Shown piece after piece: positions 1 to 12,200 of a stretch of DNA of 64,000 bases (the first letter of the stretch is position 1; each line of letters begins with the position of its first letter). Origin of the DNA: Chelonoidis abingdonii (taxonomy: Eukaryota > Chordata > Testudines > Testudinidae); assembly GCF_003597395.2 (NCBI RefSeq), contig NC_133773.1, positions 122,648,361 to 122,712,360 on the forward strand. The letters run 5' to 3'. The position numbers were made by a program, and so were the translations under genes. The notes under the pieces were generated by a model. The model searched no databases. It was given only the letters and a program-made list of their open reading frames with translations, and was not told the DNA's origin.

Positions 1-437
1 CAAAATTAAAAATAAAAATTGAATTCTTCCAATCCTACCTAAGAGTCAAGAAGCAATTTTCCCCTCAAAGAATTGCATGGCTTGTTCGTTGTACTCGACT
101 TTGGGTTGTTTCAGAGTGAAGTGGGGTTGAAGGTAGTATTGGTGATCATCTGAAGCATCAGGTACAGCCACTGCTAGTTGCCAATACTAGGCTAGCTCCA
201 ATAAACTCTCTGATACAGAGCATTTTCTGATCCCATTTTAGCTATAATTAAGTTTAAATAATGTAAAGTTAAACTATTAAAGAGCCAAGTACTCATAATC
301 TTGATGGTATAAATGGAACATATAAATTTGGACAGTGTTTTCTGTCAGTCTGTCTCAAGTCTCTTTCATCTTGGATAAACTGTAAGTATGTGTTTTCATA
401 GCTAACACATTTGTTTATATACTATGTTAGTAAAATT

Positions 438-558
438 TGACAAAGTGGGTATTCACCCACGAAAGCTCATGCTCCAAAACGTCTGTTAGTCTATAACGTG
501 CCACAGGATTCTTTGCTGCTTTTACAGATCCAGACTAACACGGCTACCCCTCTGATAC
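438..558 (+). mobile_element. Penelope-like element 3' tail (5' truncated)
   Basis: This 120-bp unit runs from caaagtgggtattcaccc to cggctacccctctgatac. The reverse complement of the same unit is the left edge of the long element at 8451-9800, which is why I read these short copies as 5'-truncated 3' ends of a Penelope-like retroelement rather than independent SINEs. It carries the uninterrupted junction gaaagctcatgctcc. Confidence 0.7.
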
Positions 559-1260
559 TAATCTCAAGTGTATTCTTTCCTTATGTCTCTTTTACTTAAA
601 AAAAATCTGACAAATGTCATCTATTTTTTCCCCAAGAACATACAAATCATACATTTAAGGCAAAATCCCCTCTATAATAACACTTAGGTGCAAAAGCATA
701 CTGTGATTGCGTCTCTTCTAGCTTACTGTAAATTGGCAGTTTAACAATTGGTTATTTGAAGAGCAGCTTGTCACAAGATAGAAATCTATGCATTTGGAAC
801 TGTATTTGTCGAGATCTCATGTCACAAGTTTGCTTTGCGGCCCTCTAAAGACTAGTTACTGCTCTTCAGTGTTTATCGTCAAAATACTGAGCTAGCTTTT
901 TGGCCAGTGTCAGGGTAGAGAATATGATTCTACTTTAGAATCTTTTTTTATTTACAGAGTTTTTGATACCTACCGTTTTTAAGTGCTATAAATCTTCCTT
1001 TAAATGTTCCTACCACTGAATAAAATGAGCCAGATAAAACAGGAAAAGTGGTTCAGGATGAATAAAGAAGCTAAGATGGTACTTTACATAGTGCCATAAG
1101 ACAGTTGGCCACTAGGTATACCAAGAGTATGGGTCTCAAAGGCCTAGATCTTCAATAAATGTTATTTTTTCTTTTATTTTAGCATGAGCAAACTAAATGA
1201 AAAAAAAAACACTCATTCTCGTTTATTGTTAATTTTGTGCAGTGCTTCTGCGAAGATAAC

Positions 1261-2021
1261 TGTCATAAACAGATTGTTAACGGTTAACACCTCTTTTACC
1301 TGTAAAGGGTTAAAAAATTCACCTAGCCTAGCTAACACCTGACCAGAGAGACCAATGGGGGAACAAGATGTTTCAAAAGGAAGGAGGGAAGTTTTTCCTT
1401 TGTTTAGAGTTTCAGTTTCAGCGAGAGTGAAACAGATCAAGGATCCAGCCTCTTATCAGAGTAGTAAGTTTAGAAAGGAATAAATAGGTTTATGTTTATT
1501 TCTTTGTAACCTGTCTTATGCAATTAGAGGTAGAATCAAATTGGGTATTTTTTTGTGTAATTAATATTTGTGCCCTGGGGAACATCCTCTGTGTTTTGAA
1601 TCTGTTGTCTGTGAGAGTACCTGGTATGCTAATCTGTCCCAGAGGGTTTTCTTTTACCTTTTTTTTCTTTAATGAAAAGCCTTTTTCTTAATACCTGATT
1701 GATTTTTCCTTGTTTTTAGATCCAAAGGAATTGGATCTGGACTCACCAGGGATTGGTGGGAGAAAGGAGGGGGGATGGTTAATTTCTTCTTGTTTTAAGA
1801 TCCAAGAGATTGGATCTGGACTCACCTGGGAATTGGTGAAGGAGTCTCTCAAGGGTACCCAGGGAGGGGAAGGTTTTGGGGGAAAAGGGAGTGATCCAGA
1901 CACTGAAAATTCTGGATGGTGGCAGTGATACCAGATCTAAGCTAGTAATTAAGCTTAGAAGTGTCCATGCAGGTCCCCACATCTGTACCCTAAAGTTCAG
2001 AGAGGGGAAGGAACCTTGACA
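1261..2021 (+). mobile_element. Endogenous retrovirus solo LTR (family A)
   Basis: The 761-bp unit starts TGTCATAAACAG and ends ACCTTGACA, and is flanked by the 5-bp direct repeat ataac (1256-1260 and 2022-2026). AATAAA lies at about 1479. Two related stretches with ggatctggactcac (near 1732 and 1812) form an imperfect internal duplication. The same family recurs inverted at 42566-43461. No internal viral genes are present, so it is a recombined solo LTR. Confidence 0.88.
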
Positions 2022-3126
2022 ATAACCTCAAAAGATATTCACACAGCCTGAATCAGAGAGATTCTTATTCCAAATACAGTGATCATTGCTTAACCCTACT
2101 GGGGATTTAAGGGATACTATAATAATATTAATAAATAATTGTACTAAGTGTAGTTTATTAAAGAGTAAGCAAGAGGCACCTGTTAAACCTTAAGGACTGA
2201 CAATTTTCCTAGAGTTAATAGAGATGCCTCTGTGGGGCAGTATGTCAAGAAAGAGGTAAGTTTGTGAACTCTCAGAGGAGGTTGGGACTTATAGCAGGAG
2301 TGTGTTGTATTCTACATCCTCCACCCCGCCTTCCCTCCGCATGCCAGGATTCTTGCCCCTTCATTGACTTATAAGTATAACTTGCCCCCTTCGCTTTCCT
2401 GGCAAGTCCTACCTCTTCCCTCATACTGCAAAGCACCAGTGAGTACGTGGGAGCAGAAGACGTCGTAGATAGTTACGGAGACCAGAGTGGCTGGCCATTT
2501 GGTGAGTGAGGGCAATTTGGCACTTTGACAGAAGAAACTTCTTCCAGTGTTCATCACACAGGAGCAGTGGGGTTGGGGATGGACTCTAGTTAGAATGAGG
2601 AATGAGAGAGAGAGTAAGTAAGTGAGTTCAGTGCAGGGAGAAAGGTGGTGTGGCAGGAAAGGAGGTGAGGGAACCAGGAAAGGAGATGACAGAACTTCAG
2701 TCTCCAAGATAACTCTAAGAAAGTCTGGAGGTCTGGGTAAGTCTTCTTATGGGCCTCTCACAAGCCATGCTATTTCTACTCAGTGGAGTCATTTTAAATC
2801 ATATAGATTAGCCTGACTCTTCCCATCCTGCAATTACTATCCATCTCTCAACAACCAATTATGTGGAAATTAAACATATGTAATAAAAACACAGCAAATA
2901 TTAATTATTGTTACTGCAGAAAATAAAGTAATCCTACTTCATCATTTGGGGCCAGCATGCACTTGTGACTCTCATTGAAATCAGCCAGCCCCAGTCAAGG
3001 ATCTCAGGGCAAAATTTGGTTTGATTCTCATCTGTTTTCCTGGTTATTTTGCTAAGGAGAGAGGTACTATATAAATGCAAGCTTTGCCTTTTTATTTATT
3101 TATTTACTTGTTTCCTTTGTGTCCAG

Positions 3127-3203
3127 GTAATCTGGGCTCCCAGCTGGTTGAGTATAAAGAAGAAATGTACATAACATCTGATTGTGGGAATACCTGGCGA
3201 CAG
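3127..3203 (+). CDS. SORCS2: SORCS2 exon 1 of window (77 bp)
   Basis: The acceptor tttgtgtccag precedes the exon and the donor gtaagg follows cag. The exon begins with the last two bases of a split codon and then encodes 25 residues, [20 protein letters not shown] followed by NTWRQ. This is a late propeller strand and Asp-box-like segment of the VPS10 domain (SDCGNTW). It ends in phase 0. The next exon continues with VFEEEH as in other SorCS proteins, so no exon is missing across the 16.8-kb intron. Confidence 0.93.
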
Positions 3204-6200
3204 GTAAGGAAGGAGAAATAAGACACTTAAAACTAATTTTGAGCATCAAATTATTATTTGTATTGATTGATTGTAACCACAATTATCACATTTAACTAAT
3301 TAAGCCTTCTAATCCTCCTGTAGATGTAAGTAGCTGTTATTATTCCCATTTTACTTTGAAACTGAGATGAAGGGGGAGATTTTCACAAGCAGTAGTGAGA
3401 ATTAGGTTCCCAGCTACTATTGATGTTCAATAGGAATAGGGCACCTATTTTGTCCCTTTGAAAATCTCCTCCTGAGTAACTTGAACAAGAATGGTGCAAG
3501 CCTTTTTTTCCCCTTCCTTTTCTTTTTATTAGCAGCCTTATTTCAGGATACTCAGAATGTATATACCAGACGTAGGCAACCTACAGCACGCGTGCCCAAG
3601 GCGGCACATGAGCTGATTTTCAGTGGCACTCACACTGCCCGGGTCCTGGCCACCGGTCCAGGGGGCTCTGCATTTTAATTTAATTTTAAATGAAGCTTCT
3701 TAAACATTTTGGAAATCTTATTTACTTTACATACAACAATAGTTTAGTTTTGTATTATAGACTTATAGAAAGAGACCTTCTAAAAACGTTAAAATGTATT
3801 ACCGGCACACACAACCTTAAATTAGAGTGAATAAATGAAGACTCGGCACACTACTTCTGAAAGGATGCAACCCCGGTATATACTCAGGGGTCAGACTTAT
3901 GATGCTCACATGCAAAGGTTTTGTGTTTGATTAGCTAGAAATGAATGAATTATTCTATTTTTCTCAGTTTAAAATTGGTGTCAGACATTTTTTTGGCCCA
4001 AATGATCTTAATAACAGAATAATAACAACACTTCAAACTTTCCAGAGTTTGAAATCACTTAAATCTTGTGCCCTACAGTTGAAAAATTTCTTTAGGATTA
4101 ATGGCTATTGTTTACCATATTTCTTCATAACTAAAAGTTTCTTCTTTATTAGGGTCTGATAAATCATTTTCTTCTACAGAGCTAAAGAACTGCCTTCTTT
4201 CAGAATGACTGACATCTCCCACTGTTCTCAATAGGACTGAAAATTCAGGAGGTTCTCAGATGACCCCTGCAAAATGGCCGCCTATCTCCTATTGTTGTCA
4301 GTGAAATCTCTGCCTCCTGACAGAATAGGAAGTCACTATCTTCCCTGGCTTGACAGAAATTGGAATCAGTTGGCGGCGGCCAGTTTGAAAGATGGCAATT
4401 CTTAATGAGTTCTTCTGAAGGGAAAAACGTTATGCCTCAGCTTCTTCTGATGGATAAACGTTCAGTTCTGAAAAATAGCATCCAAAATAAGCATTCATCC
4501 TACATATTTATTTTCAATGGCTACCTGTTGCACCAGATGAGATCAGCAGAGAGGGCAGGAGGGAGGAGGACACAAAGGTTTGTGTATGAGTGTGTGCATG
4601 CGCAGGGAATGTAGAAGGTGCAGTAGAGATGGGGAAATAGGGGTATGTATGCAAAGAATAAAGAAGATATAGAAAGGAAGGGGAAATTTACGTATGGACA
4701 TGCAGGGGAGTGTGAGAAGGTATAAAAGCAGGGAGAAACTGGAGGACAGGAGGGAGACATAAACCAGAATATACTCTCTCCAGCTGCTATGCACTGTTCT
4801 GGTGAAATAATGTAGCTATAAACCCACCTTAAGTGACCAATATGGGAATGGCATAAAGCAGCCACCGCATACCACTAGTGAAAATAGCCCTTAGGCTGAA
4901 ATCTTTAAAAATGCTTTTAAGTTGATGCTTCATGTCTTCACATCATTAGAAACGTTGACTCATAGACTTTAAGGTCAGAAGGGACCAATGTGATCATCTA
5001 GTCTGACCTCCTGCATAAAGCAGGACACAGAATCCTACCTATCCACTTCTATAACAAACTCCTAACCTATGTCTGAGTTATTGAAGTCTTCAAATTGTGG
5101 TTTGAAGAGAAGACATCAAGCTGCAGAGAGAATGCCACCAGCAAGTGACCCATGCCCCACGCTGCAGAGGAAGGCGAAAAACCTCCAGGCCTCTGCCAAT
5201 CTGCCCCAGAGAAAAAATTCCTCCGGACCCCAAATATGGGGATCAAGCTAAACCCTGAGCATGTGGGCAAAACTGCACCAACCCAGCACTCAGGAACAGA
5301 ATTCTCTGCTCAGTAACTCAGATCCCATCCCATCTAACATCCTCCCATCACAGACCACTGGGCATACTTACCCGCTTGATAATCAAAAGATCAATTGCCA
5401 AAATTAACGCTATCCCATCATACCATCCCTTCCATAAACTTATCAAGCTTAGTCTGTTAAGCCAGATATGTCTTAGCCCCCACTGCTGTCCCTTGGAAGG
5501 CTGTTTCCAGAGACTTCAACTCCTCTAATGGTTAGCAGCCTTCATCTAATTCAGTTCTTAAACTTCCTAGTGTCCAGTTTATATCCATTTGTTCTTGTGT
5601 TTACATTGGTACTAAGCTAAATAATTCCTCTCCCTCCCTAATATTAATCCCTCTGATAGTATTTATAAAGAGCACAAGCATATCCCCCCTCACACCTTTC
5701 TTTTGGTTAGGCTAAAACAGCCAAGCTCTTGAGTCTCCTTTCATAAGACAGGTTTTCCATTCTCGGATCATCCTAGTAGCCCGTCTCTGAACCTGATTCC
5801 AGTTTTGGAATTCATCCTTCTTAAACATGGCGAAGACCAGAACACAGCACAACAGTATTCCAAAACCCAATGAGGTCTCACCAGTGCCTTACATAACGGT
5901 ACTAACACCTCCTTATCTTTGCTGGAACATACTCGCCTGATCGCATCTAAAACCGCATTAGCTTTTTTTAACGGCCCATATCACATTGGCGGCTCATGAG
6001 TCATCCTGTGATCAACCAATACTCCAAGGTCCTTCTCCTCCTCTGTTGCTTCCAACTGATGTGTCCGCAATGTGTAACTAAAATTCTTATTATTGATCCC
6101 TAAATGCATGACCTTGTTGCACTTTTCCCTATTAAATTTCATCCTATTACTATTACTCCAGTTTACAAGGTCATCCAGATCTTCCTGTATGATATCCTGG

Positions 6201-9200
6201 TCCTTCTCTGTGTTAGCAAAACCTCCCAGCTTTGTGTCATCCGCAAACTTTATTAGCACATTGCTGCTTTTTATGCCAAGGTCAGTAATAAAAAGGTTTA
6301 ATAAGATTGGTCCCAAAACCGATCCTTGAGGAACTCCACTAGTAACCTCCTTCCAGCCTGACAGTTCACCCTTCACATGGTAGTAGTCTCTTTGGCTTTA
6401 TTTTGTGTTTGTATATGAAATTTCTAATTAAAGAAATTCCCAGTCAAAAACTGTATTAAAATTGATGTAAGGCTGAGAGCACATATCAGTAATTTAAGGT
6501 AAAATACACTACAGGGATGTTGTAATTAGCCCAATACCAAGCGTTATGATCCCAGGAAATTCAGAGTTAAGGTTAACTTTTAAAAAACAATCCAAACCTA
6601 AGATATGGAATGGATATGCACAGTTAAGGCACCCAAGCAACTCAATCTTTGGATAATCTTAACCGTGCCCTTTAAGGACAACATGAGGGAGAAAATGTGA
6701 CTTTTAATATTTTGTTTAATGTAATCTGATACAACAAACATGCAAATACCTTAATCATAAACTTATGATAATTGCATGATATCAATTGAGTTTTGAATTT
6801 CCTGGATTTACAGTGTTTGGATTTTGAATAATTACAACATCCCTGTCATGTATTTTACTCTCAATTACACTGTCTATATTCCATTTAAATACTGTCAGGG
6901 ATGATCTAAGAATACTTGGGTCCTACCTTAATGCAGAGGACTGGACTAGATGACATCTTGAGGTCCCTTCCAGACCTACATTTCTTTTATTCTTTTTTTT
7001 GGCTGGGAGTATTAGATGATGATGATAGAGAAATATCAAAAACCTTCGTGTTGTCTGAAGACCAGGTGGGAAGCACTAATAAGAATAGAAAAGTGTCATA
7101 AAATTATTCTATTTCAATGAAAACAGCTGTTTTAACTGAAATGCTATCACTCTAATGTTGAACTGAAACATAACACAATTGTACTGAAGTACGAGAAACA
7201 GCAAGAGTGAAACTGAGCACTCTAGTTTCACTTTCCAAGCTAAATAAAAATAAAAAGGATTTATTTTATATACTAGTAATATAGGATGGTGGTAATAATA
7301 TACAAAAGGACATTTTTTAAAAATAATTATATTATTTTTGTCATGATGATGTTCTTTTGCTTCAGAAGTTGAGATTTTATGCCTAATAATTTCTACAGTT
7401 TTAGCAGTGGGAATTTATCTCTATGCTTAGGGGTTAACAGTATTACTTATGACATTTAATGCTCCCATTTACCAAAATTCTGTATTTTTTTCTGGTGAGA
7501 AAAGGGGCTGGCATTCAGATTCTCACTATTTGCATTTTGGGACACTTAAGCTAATGAGATGAAACTTGGTTTATCAAGCCTTTAGGTGATTTTTCACTAC
7601 ATATAAACTCAGACGTGAACTCTGATCCCCATTGCAACAGTCAAAATGAAAAGTGCCACTGATTTCTTTATTTTAATTAAAACTGTCATGAAGTCTTTGC
7701 AAAGAACTTAATAAATCTTCACACTGGTGACTAGAAAAAAGAATACAGATTATTCTGTATATTTTATATCCCCATTATTCATTGCAATCTGCCTGTTCTT
7801 CATGAAGACAGCGATACATTTTCTTTCTCCAGTGAAATTCATGAAGCTAAAAACAAAACATGAGCAATTACGTGATACTGCAATTATTTAGATGACTAAT
7901 TACTGGTCTCTAAGGCTGGCACAAGCAGAGCCACGTTTTGTCACAGTTCATTGAATGGGTTCAGACCATTGACTTGGAAACTGGGCAGTTCCAACTGCTG
8001 ACTGCCAGTCACTGCCCTGCACCTTTGTCACATACTTCACTGCACATCCCCAGCATTGCTGCAGAGCCATCTACAGGCTCTCATAAAGGAAAAACAAAAT
8101 TGGATTATGAATCATGGATAACAGAGAGACTTAGGGTAGTATAGAAGGGTTAACACACCAGAGCAAGGAATAAGGCCAGTACAGGAAATAAGCTAATACC
8201 AGCAATAGTGAAGAAATATTGGCAATAGGAATTGAATAGAAAGATAAGAAATAAGACTAAGACACTTATTTGAAATAGAAGGAAAGCAAACACAGCTGTG
8301 ACAAATGGCAAAGGAAGTGTAAATAAAGCAAAGGGTATATGAGGATTAGACAAACAAGTTAGCATAGTTATTTGGGACAATCATCTCTATCACGCCTAAC
8401 AGAACAGAGTAGTATAATGTGAAAGATGAACATGATATTAAATCAAATAGGTATCAGAGGGGTAGCCGTGTTAGTCTGGATCTGTAAAAGCAGCAGAGAA
8501 TCCTGTGGCACCTTATAGACTAACAGACGTTTTGGAGCGTGAGNNNNNNNNNNNNNNNNNNNNNNNNNCTTTCGTGGGTGAATACCCACTTCGTCAGACG
8601 CAGGTAGTTGGAAATTTCCAGGGCAAGGTATAGATATACTTAGCACAAGCAAGCTAGAGACTAACGAGCGTAGTTCGTCAGGGAGGGTTGAGCCGCTGTC
8701 TGAGCACGTAAGGTGCTGAACAACCAGGGAGCGAGAAAACTGTCGTATTGCAAGACGCCATTCAAGTTGTTTAAGCATCCAGAGCTGATGCTGTGTCAAA
8801 TTTGGCAGATTGAACTGAGCTCGGCAGTTTCTCTTGTAAGTTGCGTTCCTGAAGTTTTTTTTGCTGCAGGATAGGCCACCTACTAAGGTCTCTATAGTGT
8901 GGCAGAGGGAGGTTTGGAAGTGCTCTCTGAACTAGCGTTTTTGTAATCTGCATTACCTCGAATCCTGGAATCTGATGTTCCCCATTTATCCCTATTCCGT
9001 AATACTGTCAGTTTGGCCGATGTCACTCGCAGGAGGGGACACATTCGGCTATCATGGCGATATTACATGTTTGGACGTGCCAAGTGAAAATGAACCCAGC
9101 CCTGGATTGGTACTAGCGCTTGATCTGTTAGGTTCTCGCTATGATGGCTGTCGCGGTGGTCATTACATGTGGCGGCAGACGTTGCACCTCGAGGTCCTTG

Positions 9201-12200
9201 TTCATCGATGGTTCCTGCAGCTAGTTATATTGGTACGGTGTGGGGCAGTGCTGGTGAGGAATACGTTTCCGGTGGCAGGTTGTCTCCTGGCACAGGATTG
9301 GCCCCTTTGCCACCCAAGACCCGTGAAAGTGTGGGATCATTGTCCAGGATGGGTTGTAGATCCCTGATGATGCATTGGAGGCGTTTTAGCTGGGGTGTAT
9401 GTGATGGACAGTGGAGTCCTGTTGGTTTCCTTTCTTGCCGTTTGTCTGCATAGGAGGCCTTCTGGTATGTACGTCTGGCTCTGTTGATCTGTTTCTACAT
9501 TTCCTTCGTGTGGGTATTGTAGTTTGGAATGCTTGGTGGAGATTTTGTAGTGTGCTTGGTCTCTGTCTGCAGGGTTAAGCAGAGTGCGGTTAGCCTTCAG
9601 TGCTCTGGCTCGTAGACAATGGATCTGTGATATGTTGGCCCGGTGATGGAGCTCGGAGGCTATGAAGGTGGGCTAGCGTCTGTAGGTTTCTCGATATAGG
9701 GTTCGGTGTTAATGTGTCACTTTATTTGCACCATGGTGTCTAGAAAGTGGACCTCCATGTAGAGTGGTCCACGGCTGAGGTGATGGTGGGGTGCGAAGAT
9801 CTCTCTCTTTTTCGAGCGTGGCTTCTCGTGGGGTGAATACCAATGTCGTGCAGATCCGAGGTCATGGCAATAATTCCAGGGGCAAGGTATACGATATACT
9901 GCTAGCACAAGCAAGCTAGAGACTAACGAGCGGTAGTTCGTCAGGGAGGGTGAGCCTGCTGTTCTCCGAGTCACGTAAGTGCTCGCAACAGGGAGCGAGG
10001 AAAACTGTCGGCAGACGCCATTCAAGTTCGCTTTAAGCACTCCACGAGCTGATTGTGTCAATTGCAGATGAACTGAGCTTCGGCAGTTTCTCTTGTACAG
10101 ATTTGGTTCCTGAAGTTTTTCTGCTGCAGGATCAGCCCACTAAGGTCTCTATAGTGTGGCCAGAGGGAGGTTTGGAGAGTGCTCTCGCTACGTTTTTTGT
10201 AATCTGCATTACCTGATCTAATCTGAAGTGTGTCCCCCAATTTATCTATTCCGTAATACTGCATAGATTTGCGCCGATGACCAAGGAGGAGGGGACACAA
10301 TTGCGGCATTATCATGGGGCATTATATAACATGGTTTGGACGTGCCAAGTGAAAATGACAGTGGAATTGGGGTACTAGCCGCTTGATCTGGTTTAGGGAT
10401 TTTCTCGCAATGGGGGTGTCGCCGGTGGTAATTAAACATTGATGGCGGCAGATAGTTCGCATCGAGGTCCTTGTTGCACATGGTTTGGAGCGTCTTCTGA
10501 AGCCACGGAAGTTTTACTATGTGCTTTACTATTGGTTGGTGCGTTGCGTGGTGAAGAAAAGAACACACATAACTTGTAAGTGATCTTCAGGCTTGGCCAG
10601 ACAGGTCCTCGTGTTTCCTGGTGGGCATGGATGGAGGCTGCCAACCGCTCAAGACCCCGGACACGTTGCTGGCGGCAAACATCACATCCTGCCATGTGTC
10701 AGCGATGGGCTTTTCGTAACACTCCACTCTGGAATGAATCGGCGAGCATGTTTGGAACGGGGTTTTTACCGCTGCGGGGCCTATGTATGTGTGGAGCATT
10801 GGAAGTCCCTTGGTTTCCCTTCTTCTGCGTTTGTCTTGAGTAAGAGGGTCTGCGCCCTCACTTCCACGTTGGGCTCTGTTGCGCACTCGCTCGTCTTCTA
10901 ATTCTCCTCGCGTTGGTACCACACCTTCGTCCATCCGCGGAGAATGCCCCTCGGTGAGATCCTCGGTTCCGTCCAGCGGCTGTTGCTCCCGTCGCGCGGG
11001 GGTCTTTGAGAGCCAACACGGTGTACCCTCAGTACCTTGCTCCGTCCACAAGATGTGTTCGATGTTGCCCCCGGGGAAAATTGGACAAGCAATGAAACGG
11101 TCGGGCAACGCGGTCGATAGTTTTCGCTATACGGGTTGCGTGAATAAGTGAATATAACATTAGCATACCATGGGATGGGGTCTGTAGGATAAGTGGACCT
11201 CCCATGTAGATGGTCCAGGCTTGAGGGTTGGTCGGTGGGGTGTGAATTGTTTGGGAAATCGCTTGGGTGCGAACTTTCATTAGAAAGCTCGCTCCCCATG
11301 GGGTCCAAATGAATGAAAAAGAAATGTCAAATCATAGTAGCGTAGGTTGTAAAGAAAGGGGCGTGAGTGGGGACCGAGAGCCTTAAAAGGAAGCTTGTTC
11401 CAGGTCAACCATGAAATATTGGCGAAAATTTGTTGGGGCAGTCCGCCGGGGTGACCCATAGAGAGTGACGATTGGAGGGTCTAAGTTAGGTTCAGGATTC
11501 TATAACTTCTTAATAATAGTTTTGGTGGAGAGGCGCCTCATCAGAGAGCTCTCAAAGCAAGCAAGCATCAGAGTTTGGGCCGTAGTGCGGCAATCAACCA
11601 AGGAATAATGAATCCGTCGTTATTGCCTTAACAAATCACTTTGTATTACCATTCTCGTGTGTTTGGGGGATGTTTTGTGTCAGAACCTTAATCCCCCATG
11701 GGTGCTGAGGATGGTGGGTGTTGCTGGAGAGGTGTCCCAGCTTGTTGTTGTTCAGAAATCTCGAAATCGAGTCGGTGGTCCACGAGAAAATAGTTGGAAA
11801 GTGGCGGGCTTTGGGGGGCATGGATTGAGAGAAAGAGTCGCCCCATACCCAGACAGTCTATTCAAAGTGAGTGGCCCAAATCCGAGATGATGGGGCGTCC
11901 GATTCCCGGTCTTGAATCTTGGGTAAGTTTAAAACCCTGGCGGGGCTTCTAAAGGGTATCTGACTGTTTCTGGTGGTTAGTGTAGGAGTGTCCTGAGTGA
12001 TGGCCCAGTCCTAGTGGTAATTTTTCAAGTGGGAAAATCTGAGGCGAAGTTGGCCCTGGTGTAGAATGGGTTAATCTGGAGAGTCTGTCCTGGCAGCCTC
12101 CTTCTGGTAGTTCAGACTGTTCAGATGACACAAGCACAACCATCCTTCTACAGGCCTCTTTGGATAATATGATAAAGGGTGTGTGTTTCTGAGGTGGTCG

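Larger units (their letters stand above)
1..3126 (+). other. SORCS2 intron, upstream part
   Basis: This is the 3' part of the intron before the first visible exon. It contains a short Penelope-like 3' tail (438-558) and an ERV solo LTR (1261-2021). About 2100-3100 shows AT-rich single-copy-looking DNA without a convincing exon or structured repeat. The preceding SORCS2 exon is not in the window. Confidence 0.7.

Noticed and set aside
2369..2707. 112-codon minus-strand frame
   Set aside because: Low-complexity composition with no recognisable motif; looks like chance.
4521..4865. 114-codon minus-strand frame, Ser/Pro/Cys-rich
   Set aside because: No domain, no splice support and purine-rich low-complexity DNA on the other strand.
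10587..11108. 173-codon minus-strand frame in the Penelope-like region
   Set aside because: It lies on the coding strand of the element, but the sequence is too damaged to match the family here; open by chance or through indels.
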